Positions 10,951-23,422 of a stretch of 64,000 nt of DNA are shown here, piece by piece (position 1 is the stretch's first letter; every line of letters begins with the position of its first letter). The stretch spans positions 744,001-808,000 of the forward strand of contig OX578280.1 of assembly GCA_951217055.1 (NCBI GenBank), read 5' to 3'. Under the pieces are notes generated by a model, which had not been told where the DNA came from, searched no databases, and saw only the letters and a program-made list of their open reading frames with translations. Made by a program: the position numbers and the translations under genes. The DNA comes from Gerris lacustris (taxonomy: Eukaryota > Arthropoda > Insecta > Hemiptera > Gerridae).

Positions 10951-11618
10951 GTCCAGGAGATAGCGTGCAAAAAAGTGTGTGACTAACATCAAGCTAGAAT
11001 TTTGTATACAATTCAATCTCTTAACGCCTTTTAAGAATATGTGGTTGGCTAAGTTCGTCTGCGGGACATAGCTTGGCAATAGGCGTTTGAAAAAAACAAA
11101 CCGGTGGAGAGCGACCATGTCTCGGATGTCCACCAATTATGGTGGACAATGTGATTTTCATGATCCTGAGTACAGAATCAGTTAGTAGACCGAAAATCAA
11201 GTTGATGTTAGTTTGTCCATTGACAGGTGACCACGTTGATTTTTAGTAATATTCTCAGACTTGTGGAAAAATTGAAAGCTTTAAATTCGGGTCAAGGTAT
11301 CATTAACGTCAGAGAAATTCATTCTCCTGAGTAATATTTGAATAACTAACCTATCAAGTGTGAAAATAACATCGACTTGATTTTTGGTCTACTAACTAAT
11401 TCTGTACTCAGGATCATGAAAATCACATTGCCCACCACAATTGGTGAGACATGGCCGCTCTCCACCAGTTTGTTTTTTTCAAATGCCTATTGCCAAGCTA
11501 TGTCCCGCAGACGAACTTAGCCGACCACATATTCTTAAAAGGTGCTAAAAGATTGACTTGTATACAAAATTCTAGCTTGATGCTAGTCAGAAACGTTTTT
11601 GCACGCTATCTCCTCGAC
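10951..11618. mobile_element. Foldback element, ~270-bp arms
   Basis: The left arm (10951-11228) is the reverse complement of the right arm (11349-11618) with scattered mismatches. The outermost blocks are GTCCAGGAGATAGCGTGCAA and its inverted partner, and AGCTATGTCCCGCAGACGAA is one of the shared interior blocks. The spacer is about 120 bp. The 71-codon frame in the left arm is a by-product. No target duplication was identified. Confidence 0.82.
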
Positions 11619-11639
11619 TATTGGTTCTAAACAATAGTC

Positions 11640-13317
11640 CGCCCTACAAAAGTCTCAAAGGTTTGTGTGTTTATCACTCTAAGACATTGAGACTCCTGCG
11701 GCAGTTTTATATTTAATATTCCTTTATCTTAATAGTTAATTAGACTAAGGGATATGATCTCAATTATATACACAAGTGTGATATTCCTTTGTCCCAAGGT
11801 ACATTGGAATAAATATCCCTTTGTCTTAATAGTAGTTTAGACTAAGGAATATATATGCTACTCTGTTAATGTTCCTTCGTCTAAATAACTATTAACACAA
11901 AAGGATAAAGGGAAGTGCTAAAGTAAAAAAGTACCGTTTTATTCACACCTTAAAACATCCGTCACGTATTCAAATCATAAGAAAATAGTGAAATCACTCA
12001 TGAACAAATTAGTTATATTTTTTAAAATATAAAATAATATTAGTAATAATACATTACAATTATCTGTATTTATCAGTGGAATGAAATGATCCGATCAAGT
12101 CCTGAATCTGTTAATTCAACACATCAATTCCTCTTGTTGCCTGCATTTCATCCTTAACTATTACTTTTTATTTCTAAATGCTTTACAGTAAATAAATAAA
12201 AGTAAATTGATTGTTGTTTTTTGTATTCAGTATAAATTGATTATTTTTAGGTCTTTTATTTAAATGGTTAGTTAACAGGTGGTTTTTTTTATTTATATAT
12301 TTTCTTGGGAGCACCAGAAATGCAATCTTTAAAAATAATGATATCATTATTTTTGGTCTCAGATTTTAATAATAGTAATAATTTTAAAAATAAAATAATA
12401 ATACTGTTTGAAACAATCACTCCACCTGTAAGGTTAATGTTGAGATGTCTATAAAAAAAAAAAACGAAAACTTTTTACATACTTATTAAAATTGATTAAT
12501 AATAATTGTTATTACATTGATGATCACTGGCGTACATACTCTGGTGGTTTATTACTGACACTGACTGACGTAAATAGTCAATAGTATATAAATAGATGCG
12601 ACTGAATGAGATAAGGTCATGACATAGCTCAAGGCTGATACCATGATAACATTAACGTACATGAAGAAGAAAGGAAGCATGCATGAGACATTCTTTATAA
12701 AGGGGTTAAGAAGCCTGGCTGATAGTCTCAATTCCATATAAGGTGGAAACATATCTATTTCCTGGGCTGATAATTTCAAACATAATTTTTTTACCCTTCC
12801 ATTAAATAAAGGAAAAACTGTTTGAAAATATATTTTCAAATATTTTATACCGAATGCTACTTTTAACATCAGACTGAATTTAAAAAAAAAATCAAAATTT
12901 TCATAAATGATCAACATAAAATAAAGTAATTAAGTGTGGAACCCCACTTGGAATTATTTAGAAGTCAATATATTTGAGTAGATCCCGCACATCATTAATT
13001 AGGAATCGATTACTTACAAATGGAAATAACGATTAACAAAAAAGAAAAAACTGTAACAAACTAAAAAATAAAATAAAACTGTTTAATAATCAGGAATCTA
13101 TTTATTTTATTGTCGGTCTAAAATAATTTAAATTAAAGCAGAATAATTCAACAAAATTTTAGGTTGTCTTATTTTGCTCTTACCTTATTCGAAGGTTTTT
13201 CTTATTTAAAGTTCTTCATCATTCACTTTAACATCAATGAAAATAATAGGATAATTCTTCATATTTTACGATTTTGGTAGTATTCATACTACGGAAAGAT
13301 TAAATTTTAATTTAAAT
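11640..13317. other. Intergenic, only short repeats seen
   Basis: Between 11700 and 11910 several variants of CCTTTGTCTTAATAGT..AGACTAAGGAATAT occur in both orientations and could form small hairpins. The rest (11940-13317) is AT-rich and low in complexity, with no supported gene. The 121-codon frame at 12552-12917 has no recognisable family. Confidence 0.4.
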
Positions 13318-13473
13318 CAAATTATAATTATTATTAACTACGGGAAACAGACAGAGAAAAATACACTCCAACGCCGGGATTTAGAATATGGAGGCCTGTG
13401 GTTCAAATCCTGGCGCTGGAGAGTATTTTTCTCTGTCTGTTTCCCGTAGTTAATAATAATTATAATTTGATTT
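13318..13473. repeat. SINE-derived perfect-type hairpin
   Basis: Arms of about 65 bp (13318-13385 and 13408-13473) are near-exact reverse complements, containing AACTACGGGAAACAGACAGA and its partner. Just before the right arm lies GTGGTTCAAATCCTGGCGCT, a B-box-like tRNA element. It is a head-to-head duplication of one SINE end. The same SINE segment appears near 2035-2085. Confidence 0.8.
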
Positions 13474-14485
13474 AGAATAATTCTTTTTTTTTATGTATCT
13501 ATAATGTACAATGTAATAAAAAAACTTATTAAATGTTTAACTACCAAAAAAAAAAATAAAAAAATAAAAAATAATAATAATTTAACTATAATGATTGTAA
13601 AATTTATATATGTGACAGTAAGTACTATACAATACAATTATGATTACAACATAAGACAGATTGAAAGTACAAACCCAAACAAACAATCTATTAGTTAAAC
13701 AAAACAAACAGTTAGTAGATAATAAGTCTACAAATAAACTCACAATCAGGAGTACGGATGTATCACAGAGAAAACTTCACCCACTTTACTAAATAAATTA
13801 AGCTGGTTTAAAGTAACAGTGTTTAACAGAATTTAACACATTTAATTCTCTCTCAAATCTAAATGCTGTTGATTGAAAGTTGCTCTTATGAGTGATGATG
13901 CAGAGAATTACACAGGGAGACTGGTTGTTGTGTAACGTGTGTTAGAAGCCATTTAAACGCAGCTGTAGATGCAACCATTACTTTCTCTCCATAAAAATCC
14001 ACACAGTTAGTAATTATACTTAATTTCCCCCAAAACCATTTTTTATTTTTAAATTTTTTGATAAGCAGAGCAGTTTAGTTCTATAAACATTTCATTTTCA
14101 TTCCATACCCCCCCCCCCCCTTCATATTAATATGTATATAAAAAAAATTAAAATCTGTTAAATTTTGAAAGAGAAGAACACTATAATAATCTCATAAATA
14201 AATATAATCCCATTAAAAACCGAGACATCTTCATTACACTCAACATTCATTCACACCTCGAAGACATTTATCTTCTCCGACAAATAAGAAATTTATGAGA
14301 AATTTAAACATTTTAATTTGATTATTAACATAATACTTTTTGGAAAAATTATGTTTTGAGTGAGATGTTGTGGGACCAGCTCATAATAATTATGACTAGA
14401 GAGGTTGGTACAAAGTAACACTACAATATCGTCACCACAATCTATATATATAAAACTAAGAGTGACAGTGACTGATCATCAAAAA
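13474..14485. other. Intergenic, nothing recognised
   Basis: AT-rich sequence with A-runs and one run of C at about 14108-14120. No gene, terminal repeat or tandem array is supported. Confidence 0.4.
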
Positions 14486-14910
14486 TTCTCCTACTTCCCA
14501 TTGACCTAGAGATTTGAAATTTGGTACATAGATAGAGTGTACCATAAATAGGAAAGTGCGGCCATTTTGATTTCGATATGTGTCCGCCATATTGAATTAT
14601 AGCCGCCATCTTGGATTTTTTCATCAGTAATTCTCCTACTTCCCATTGACCTAGAGATTTGAAATTTGGTACATAGGTAGAGTGTACCATAAATAGAAAA
14701 GTTCAGGTGTTTTGATTTCGATATATAGCCGCCATTTTGAATTATAGCCGCCATCTTGGATTTTTTCATCAGTAATTCTCCTACTTCCCATTGACCTAGA
14801 GATTTGAAATTTGGTTAGGTAGAGTGTACCAATACTAGAAAAGTGCGGGTGTTTTGATTTCGATATATAGCCGCCATATTGAATTATAGCCGCCATATTG
14901 GATTTTTAAA
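14486..14910 (+). repeat. 145-bp tandem repeat, about 3 copies
   Basis: Starts of the unit TTCTCCTACTTCCCATTGAC lie at 14486, 14631 and 14776, giving a period of 145. Each unit contains CTAGAGATTTGAAATTTGGT and two or three GCCGCCAT(A/C)TTG motifs, so there is also a finer internal repeat. The long minus-strand frames here only reflect the periodicity. Confidence 0.9.
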
Positions 14911-16350
14911 ACACGTGTATATTTTTATGTGTCGTATATCGTTTTAAAGGCCTTGATTAATACTTTAATGTTGTGGTATTTATTTATTTTTAAAATTTTT
15001 TGTACGGGTACATTTGTACCGATTTGTACTTTTGGTTCAGGTTAAGAAGGTGAAAAAATTTTATTTTTACATTTATTAGAATTCATTAGCCTAAATAATG
15101 ATCTTATACATGGTTTGATTTTTAAATATATTTTTGGTACCTATGTACACGGGTACAAATATGCTTTTAAACACAAAACCTACTTTCATGTATATCGTTG
15201 AAAAACTCTTGAATAGGCCTTTTAATGTAGTTATGTAGTGTTTTGTGATATTTTTACTTTTTAGGGGGGTAAAATTGAAAAAAGTCCTTACATAGCTGTT
15301 TTTTGACAATGGTTCCTTAGGTTTTGGTTGAAATTTAAAACATTGTTATTATTTTTTACTCTCCTTTTCGAGACGTTTACGAATATACCTCATTTATTTT
15401 GTTATCTTCATTTTGACTTTTTCGGGTAAAAAAATCACAGGGGTGTGGCTTGACGATTTTTTGGTAAAAAATAAAGTTTGTACTATCTTCATGAAATTTG
15501 TCACGCTTATAAAAATGAAAAATACAAGACGAAAGTGCTCTTGGACTTTTTTTTCCAAGACTCTTAGTTTCCGAGAAAAAGCCACTCAAAGTTCATATTT
15601 GGCAATTTTTGGGGTTTTCGATTGGCCATTTTTTGGGCTTTAAAAGTGCTAAATGGTAAACTGACGGCATATTCGTAATCTACTCGACGGGGGCTTTAAA
15701 AAAACGTATAGTTTGTATGGGGTTGTCGACAACTTTTTTTGCCCAAATTTTCCGGCTCAAAATCTGGGCCCAAAAATAGGGAAATTAATAAAAAATTAAA
15801 AATATGAGAAATATTGATTCGATTTGATTTAAAATTTGTATGCATGCCTTATTTAATATTAGGAACTCGGAAAAAAATTAATACTTGAACATATTTGTAC
15901 ACATGTGTACTTTTGGTACATACGGTAGCATTCTAGCGGTGAACTAACAAACTAAGACATACAAAACTTTTACCAACAACAGTTTTATGAGTTAAGATTT
16001 CATTTCTGATGCAATAATATTATTAAATAAAAAAAAATTACACTGTTAAACAAAATACATTATCCACATAGTTAGTGCCAAGTAAATATGTAGGAAATAT
16101 AAAAACTTATGGTTAAATTCATTTATAATGAAAAATATATTTTATATAAAAAAAAGCAGGTCATATATTTAATTGAGATAAAATGTTTAAAAATAAGCAA
16201 TAAAAAATAATATAAACTAATTGCACTAAAATACAAAATTATTTAATAAAAAAGATATATTACTTATATTGTTTTAATTATTTTTTACACCTAGCGCCAA
16301 CTTCTAGACGAATAAGGCACGCGAAGCGTGCCAATTCGGCTAGTTTGATA
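14911..16350. other. Intergenic, nothing recognised
   Basis: AT-rich. Motifs of the type TTTGTACNNGTAC recur around 15000-15160 and 15890-15925 without forming a clear array. A short hairpin GGCACGCGAAGCGTGCC lies at about 16316. No coding family is visible. Confidence 0.4.
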
Positions 16351-16477
16351 TAATTAAACATGTGTGTTTTGACATTTACATCATCTTGAGTGTAAGTAGT
16401 GCATAGTGAGTGAAACACTACTTGTAAGAATACGCTCAAGATGATGTTATAAGTCGAAACACATATGTTGAATTACA
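16351..16477. mobile_element. Small palindromic MITE-like element
   Basis: Arms of about 55 bp share ACATCATCTTGAG and GTGTTT(T/C)GAC, inverted around a centre near 16415 where AGTAGTG and CACTACT face each other. No target duplication was confirmed and there is no coding capacity. Confidence 0.7.
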
Positions 16478-17414
16478 TAAAAATGTGGTGACAATTCTGT
16501 TGTTACTTTTAGCAATTTTTTAAAGAAAATTAAGCTATTGATTGCTATGGCTTCAAAAGTTTTGTAATGCGTATTTTTCCCCATAGAAAATCCGTTTTAG
16601 ACCATTCTTAATTGATTCCTGAAATTGAACACTTTTTTTTTATGTATGTATATATATATGTAAGTGTCACTCCAGACGATATCTCCCCTTAGGATGCACC
16701 TAAAAAATACAAATAAATGTTTAAAATGTCAATAATATCAAAAGAAAGGATGAGTTCATTGGCCAGCATTTATGGAGTTCATTTAGGGGTCAAATTTTGA
16801 CAATTTAGGGTCAAAAATAGCAGGTGTTTTTTCATTTTACCCCCTCTTATATGAAAAAATGTACATAACAAGAATTACAGTACTTTTAAAGAGCTTTCCA
16901 ACGACATGCATCTTGAAGGGTAAATACTATTTTGACTTTTGTACCCCGTACCCCTGTATACCAATTTTTTTTTTTCACCCATGCAAGTTCTAAACCAAAA
17001 TTTTCCTATATTATCATAAGCCAATCAAACGCAGATTTCTTTGAAAATTCGCTCATTAAGTCATGGTGCATGACTTGACTTTTTATTAAGCTCTCTAGTC
17101 ATAATTATGTAGTATCTCTTGTCAATAACAAAACATTTTTCTTTTGGAACCTCTCCTTACACTGCTTTTGAATTACTCAAATGTTTATTATCTGTTATAA
17201 CAATATCTCGATTTTAAATTATCATAAGTAATTTTAATTTTGGAAATTTTTTTAAGTAAAACATCAATACATTTTTAAAAATGACGACTGAGTAAGTCGT
17301 TGCTACCAAGATATTGCGACCTTACACTCAGTAAATAAAACTTACAAGACCAAAATCAATTGATTTTAATATCAACTTTTAACACCTCTAACCACCTCTT
17401 ACAGTCAACATACC
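16478..17414. other. Intergenic, nothing recognised
   Basis: AT-rich sequence without a supported gene. At 17281-17330 a short inverted stretch around GACGACTGAGTAAGTCGT is present. Confidence 0.35.
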
Positions 17415-17600
17415 AAAGTGGTAGTACTAGATGGGTAGCACCAACTGCTTGTTTCCAACTGAGCAATTAGGGTTATTTTTACTAGTCCTGTGGTAGAGTT
17501 GCAGCCGCTGATGCATCATCTGTACAATGTACCGTCGAAGAGCAGTATAAATGAAAGCCTAGAGTGTGGGTTCGTACTAGGCGTTCGGAACACAAAAAAG
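17415..17600 (+). repeat. Dispersed repeat, copy 2 (pair with 2105-2330)
   Basis: Matches copy 1 through GTAGTACTAGATGGGTAGCA, ACTAGTCCTGTGGTAGAGTT and GTACAATGTACCGTCGAAG. The sequence upstream of it differs from that of copy 1, which places the family's 5' edge near 17410. Confidence 0.55.
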
Positions 17601-17666
17601 TCACCTTTACCATTGCTCGTCTACAACTTAAACACGCACTCTTTTAACCCCCTTTACATATACATA

Positions 17667-18041
17667 CAGTAGAACCTCGCTTACACGACCCTCAATAACA
17701 TGGCAACCTCAATTACAAGTGCAATTTTCAAATCCCCTTGAGATTGCCATAACACATAATGTTAAATTAACCTCTATAACACGGATTTTTTTTCTAATTC
17801 ACCACGTAACTCAGAACCTCTATAACAAGTCGTTTTGAGAAGTCAACCTCGATAACGGGACTCTATACAGGGAGGGGTCGACCTTGAACAAGTCTAGACT
17901 TGAAAACCCCGCCCTCGAACCTCGATAACACGACTGATAGCCAAAATAACCTTGATAACACGACCCTCAACAAAAAGAGCACCTCGATAACAAGACTGTT
18001 TCCCTAATCCCCTTGAGACACTTCTCATCGAGGTTCTACTG
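17667..18041. mobile_element. Tigger/pogo-like MITE, 375 bp, TA target site
   Basis: Begins CAGTAGAACCTCG and ends CGAGGTTCTACTG, with TA on both sides. The interior holds about ten degenerate repeats of AACCTCGATAACACGAC-like units. There is no transposase. The TIR form is typical of pogo-group Tc1/mariner elements. Confidence 0.88.
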
Positions 18042-18785
18042 TATTTCGTTTAACAAGATAATAGGTTAAAAGAATGCTTATTACACGGAACAATAATTTG
18101 TAAATTTGCATTGTCTTTACTATCTAGTCCTCTTTAATTATTATGATCCAACATAAAGACTCATCTTAAATAAATAATTTATCTTTTACAAAATTAATAG
18201 TAATTAGATTGCTTTTATTAGAAGCATATTCCATTTTATGGAACATAAAACGAACATTTTATGAACATGAAATGAAATTTTATAGAACTACATTATTATA
18301 AATAAATATTTCATACTGCCAATTATTAATATAATGTTTATGAATATGATAAATAATAAACTGAATACCCTACATATTTAACTTATTATTTACATATTTA
18401 ACTTTAAAAAAATAGTGTTGCAAAAATCAAACCAATTGCCTTTAATTAAAATAATACTCAGTTTATGTCCTAGATTTGATAATTTTGTACGCAAATACAT
18501 TACAGTAATGACTGGACTGGTAGGCAATCCTTACATATACATTTTTCAATTTAAATTAATTGATAATAAATTGTTAATTTGACCACCATAATAATGTAAT
18601 GTTTATCATTTAAATTAAACTACTGGGAATTCTTAAAATACCTGGTGTCACAAAGAAGATACTCAATACCTACTATAAAAATATATTTCTTATTTATTAA
18701 AAACACTGATCATGAGATAAAATATTAAAACTCGCACTTATCTACTTACAAAGCTTGCTTTTTAATTAAATTAAATTTCAATTTA
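18042..18785. other. Intergenic, nothing recognised
   Basis: AT-rich sequence between two Tigger-like elements. No supported gene or repeat structure. Confidence 0.35.
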
Positions 18786-19111
18786 CAGTAGAACCTCGAT
18801 AATTCGGACCTCTAAAATCCGGAGCCTCGAAAATCCGGACTGCCTACTGAAAAATTTATTAACTGAGGCAGATTGAATTTAATTGAATTTCATTGGTTTT
18901 TTATATGATGTAAGTAAAGAGATGTTTTGTAATCTGAGTTTTAATAAAAAATATATAAGATTCCCTAATACAATAACAATGATCCTGTGAAATCACGCAA
19001 CGAGTATAATAGTATTGCTGCACTGTTTTACATTATATTCGAAAATTCGGACAAATCGGTAATTCGGACAGTGTCTGATCCCAATTAGTCCGAATTATCG
19101 AGGTTCCACTG
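18786..19111. mobile_element. Tigger/pogo-like MITE, 326 bp, TA target site
   Basis: TIRs CAGTAGAACCTCGATAATTC and the inverted GAATTATCGAGGTTCCACTG, flanked by TA. Subterminal TCCGGA and ATTCGGAC motifs repeat. Non-coding. It differs internally from the 17667 element, so it is another subfamily. Confidence 0.88.
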
Positions 19112-19339
19112 TAATTCATATTTTATTTTTTTGGATTTATTGCATTTTTCATTCTAGAATAATAATTCTAGTCGTGTATAATATGTGTACTTATTCCATT
19201 TCAATAACTCTTGGGTTTACGTGATAATATAAAAACAATGTAAAAATAACGAAATAAATTAATGTCTATTTTATATGTATGTTTTACTCATGTCTATGTT
19301 ATTTTTGCTATATTAATAAACATTTGTTTGTTTTAGGTG

Positions 19340-19610
19340 TTATTATTATTATGGATGGCCATAGTTGAAAAGGCCTTGAAAGAAATATAAACAAAAGAGG
19401 GTTGAATGCACAGTGTAGAAAGTAGAGGTGGGGTAAGGCACGATCGTACTCAACTCCTCTCTCTACTTCGGCCTCCGCAGGGCCACTTTTTTTTGTGTCC
19501 TGAACGTCTAGTGTGGGGTCGTACCCATGACCCTGTACCTTTGATTCACAGACCAAAAATCAGACGAAAACCTCACTCGCCTTGTTCTGCCCTCTACTGG
19601 TAAATGTAAA
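19340..19610 (-). repeat. Possible SINE-like repeat
   Basis: On the minus strand GGTCATGGGTACGACCCC resembles a degraded tRNA B box, and the block is richer in GC than its surroundings. There is no second copy in the window and no clear A box, so this is a weak call. Both overlapping open frames (19308-19556 and 19406-19603) lack family resemblance. Confidence 0.3.
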
Positions 19611-19619
19611 TGAGAGGAG

Positions 19620-19728
19620 GATGGCCCCGGATAGAAGCCCCCAGGATGGGAGCCCCCAGGATAGAAGCCCCCAGGATGGGAGCCCCCAGGATAGAAGCCC
19701 CCAGGATGGGAGCCCCCAGGATGGAAGC
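19620..19728 (+). repeat. Minisatellite of ~28 bp, left part
   Basis: Units of GGATAGAAGCCCCCA and GGATGGGAGCCCCCA alternate, giving a 28-30-bp double unit. The array resumes at 22316-22360, so it was split by the foldback element. The proline/glycine-rich frame on the minus strand is a translation of the repeat, not a protein gene. Confidence 0.9.
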
Positions 19729-22315
19729 TAGGGTGGGCCTTAATAATGAACATTTTTTAATTTTAGCTCCCAACCCCTAACTTTGTGCGAATACATGAGA
19801 AAATGATTTTTGAAAAGTTTCAGGTCAATCGGAAAATTTTAAATGGTGCCGCTTTTTATTTGAAAATTGGTATATAAAAAAATCAATAAAATAGCGATTA
19901 TTTCTAGAAAATTTCAAAATATCACGTTTATAATGCAATATTATCCGTGATGTTTTATTATTTACATAAATAATATACTTTTATTAACTAATATAACTCA
20001 AAAGTAAGAAAATAAGTAAAGAGATAAATTTTTTAGAGATATACATACATAGCAAAATAGTGAAAATTGGGAAAAAATTTTGTTTTTCGTATGAATTTCG
20101 TAATTATTTTAATCATATGAACAATATTTAATGCTTTAACATACATTAAATGGTACTACAGGTTATGTGCTTCAAATTAATACGTATTAACAATGCATAC
20201 CTATCATAGTTCTTTTTAAAACTAGTAACATACATACTAGTGGAGTCAATGAAGCTATAACATAAGCCACATTTTGAACGAAAAAGTCCGTCTTTTGAGT
20301 TTGAATATCTTTTATGCATTATTTTTTTATTTTTGATTGCAAACAAGGAATAAGGGTTTCGGGGGTCGCTGATTACGAATTTGAAGTCAAAAATAAAAAA
20401 TTAAAAAAAATGGCGGCCCTAGGATGGCGGGAAAAATCTTCCGTTTTATACGAAATTCGTGATAATTATTCATAAATTAAGAACTAAACATCTAACCAAA
20501 GTTTTTTTGTTGGTCGCTGATTATGAATTTAAGGTAACAGTACAAAATAGTAGAAAAAATGTTTGATTTTATTAAAATATTCATAAAGCAATAACGTGCA
20601 TTGTATAACATACATAATAAAATAGCAAAAATAATGTATATAAAAAAATTGTAATTATTCCGTTTAAATTTTGATGTTAAACATTCAAATATTTAAATTG
20701 TTTCTAGTTTACGATGTTAGTTATAGTTTGTTTCAGTATATTCTTTATTGAACCCTTCTTTTAGGTACTCTCATCTACCTGACCCCTAATCTGCATTCCT
20801 AAGCCCTCTGCCCTGAGGCTCAGGAATGCACACTAATCCTAGTTATCCATTACAATAAAAATACAAAGTAGTGAAAAAAAATATTTTATTTTATTAAAAT
20901 ATTAATGAAGCAATACCATAGTGCAGAAATAGCAAAAGCAATGAAAAAAAAAAAAGGAAAAAAAAAAAAAAAAAAAAATGTAATACTATGTACAAAAATA
21001 TTACATTATTAAATATTACAAACGAAAGACTTTATAAAAAATCATTTTGCAACTTATTTTTACTTTCAAATATCCTTTTTTCAAGTTCCTTGTTTCATGT
21101 ATCCGGAAGTTTGAATTATAATTTTATCATAATATATATGTTTTATTTCACTGCTTTTGCTATTTTTGTATTATGTTATTAAAGGATTACTAGGATTAGT
21201 GTGCATTCCTGAGCCTCAGGGCCGAGGGCTTAGGAATGCAGATTAGGGGTTAGGTAGATGATAGTACCTAAAAGAAGGGTTCAATAAAGAATATACTGAA
21301 ACAAACTATAACTAACATCGTAAACTAGAAACAATTTAAATATTTGAATGTTTAACATCAAAATTTAAACGGAATAATTACATTTTTTTATATCCATTAT
21401 TTTTGCTATTTTATTATGTATGTTATACAATGCACGTTATTGCTTTATGAATATTTTAATAAAATCAAACATTTTTTCTACTATTTTGTACTGTTACCTT
21501 AAATTCATAATCAGCGACCAACAAAAAAACTTTGGTTAGATGTTTAGTTCTTAATTTATGTATAATTATCACGAATTTCGTATAAAACGGAAGATTTTTC
21601 CCGCCATCCTAGGGCCGCCATTTTTTTTAATTTTTTATTTTTGACTTCAAATTCGTAATCAGCGACCCCCGAAACCCTTATTCCTTGTTTGCAATCAAAA
21701 ATAAAAAAATAATGCATAAAAGATATTCAAACTCAAAAGACGGTCTTTTTCGTTCAAAATGTGGCTTATGTTATAGCTTCATTGACTCCACTAGTATGTA
21801 TGTTACTAGTTTTAAAAAGAACTATGATAGGTATGCATTGTTAATACGTATTAATATGAAGCACATAACCTGTAGTACCATTTAATGTATGTTAAAGCAC
21901 TAAATATTGTTCATATGATTAAAATAATTACGAAATTCATACGAAAAACAAAATTTTTTCCCAATTTTCACTATTTTGCTATGTATGTATATCTCTAAAA
22001 AATTTATCTCTTTACTTATTGCCTTACTTTTGAGTTATATTAGTTAATAAAAGTATATCATTTATGTAAATAATAAAACATCACGGATAATATTGCATTA
22101 TAAACGTGATATTTTGAAATTTTCTAGAAATAATCGCTATTTTATTGATTTTTTTATATACCAATTTTCAAATAAAAAGCGGCACCATTTAAAATTTTCC
22201 GATTGACCTGAAACTTTTCAAAAATAATTTTCTCATGTATTCGCACAAAGTTAGGGGTTGGGAGCACAAAATTTCAATACTTTTTTTTTCACCCCTATGA
22301 TGAAGGCCCACCCTA
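19729..22315. mobile_element. Giant foldback (palindromic) hAT-like element, 2587 bp
   Basis: The left arm (19729 to about 20845) and right arm (about 21190 to 22315) are near-identical reverse complements of roughly 1.1 kb, with a diverged 0.35-kb A-rich centre. The outermost 13 bp TAGGGTGGGCCTT is inverted exactly at the right end. ATGGAAGC occurs directly outside both ends (19721-19728 and 22316-22323). That is an 8-bp duplication as expected for hAT elements, and the TIR fits the hAT start YARNG. The flanks are part of a minisatellite containing similar words, which weakens the duplication evidence. The arms carry no recognised gene. A 66-codon frame occurs once in each arm (20146-20346 and 21685-21885) only because the arms are copies. 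Confidence 0.85.
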
Positions 22316-22365
22316 ATGGAAGCCCCCCGGATAGAAGCCCCCAGGATGGGAGCCCCTCGATTGAG
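22316..22365 (+). repeat. Minisatellite, right part
   Basis: Continuation of the AGAAGCCCCC/GGGAGCCCC array from 19620-19728 after the 2.6-kb foldback insertion, about two double units before it ends near 22360. Confidence 0.8.
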
Positions 22366-23422
22366 CGAAGTTTAGGTTGCATAAAACTATTTGATTATTT
22401 TTCATATTTCATCTTTCAGTTTAATTCACTAAAAATGAATAAATACAAAATATTTGTTTAATGTTTATTTCTTTTAATACAAATATTGTTTTATAAATGC
22501 ATGTGCATTACTGTAGTAGTACATTATATATCATTTTAATCATATAATCTATTTATATATAAAAAAGAGAAACACTTAAAAATCAATTTTTTTTTTAAAT
22601 TCTTCATATTGAATATTGCCTAAATAAAAGCTATTTATAGTACATTCTTTCACAAAAAAAAAAAAAATTAATAATATATATAACATATATTATAACAGAA
22701 AATAAATGAAAAGGGACTGATAAATATTAAATATATTAACTGAAAAGAAGTAATAATAAATAAATAATAATACTTAATTCAATACAATATTAAAGAAAAG
22801 TTAATAATAAAAAAAAAATAATAATACAAGAAACAATTATAGTGTGTTCATAAAGCTTATAAGGAAAGCAAAAATAATATGGCAAGCGAAGTAACAACCA
22901 TAAATTTCCATTAAAAAAAAATAACAAAAAAATATGGCAAAATAGTAAAAAAAAGGGAACTTAAAAAGACAATCCCACAGTATACCATTTGTAAGCTTAT
23001 AAACATGATTCAGCCCTGATACAAAGTTTCAAATAAGTAATGCTTGTATTTTTTTTATGCTATTAAAAAAAGATTCAATACTATTTTAAAGTATAACTAG
23101 CTCTGTTAAATCAGGAAGAAATTAGAACTGAAATGAAATGGATCTATGTTAAAGTAAATTAGAACAACGTTTAGCACCTGTAGCAATGTTACAGTTCCTA
23201 TGAGTCGAAGCACGATTAACCGATGGACTCTTAGAATGGGCAAGAATAGAGCAGAGCAAGGCAATAAGCTCACATAAATATGTCAACAGTATATCATATG
23301 TTTGCCAAAGTGCAGGCCTTCATTACAACCAGGTGTTAAACACATTATTTTTTGATGTGACTGTTTAGTACTGCGATATGAAAGAGGTTGGTTAGGGTCG
23401 ACACCCAGTTAAAAACAACTAG
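22366..23422. other. Intergenic, nothing recognised
   Basis: Very AT-rich with many A-runs. No gene, tandem array or terminal repeats are supported. Confidence 0.35.

Noticed and set aside
12552..12917. 121-codon frame in the intergenic region
   Set aside because: AT-rich composition, no recognisable motif, no splice context and no second copy. Such frames are expected by chance.
19508..19753. Gly/Pro-rich collagen-like frame
   Set aside because: Direct translation of the ~28-bp minisatellite.
20146..21885. A 66-codon frame conserved twice, suggesting a gene under selection
   Set aside because: The two copies are the two arms of one palindrome. Their similarity reflects arm identity, and the surrounding non-coding sequence is equally similar.
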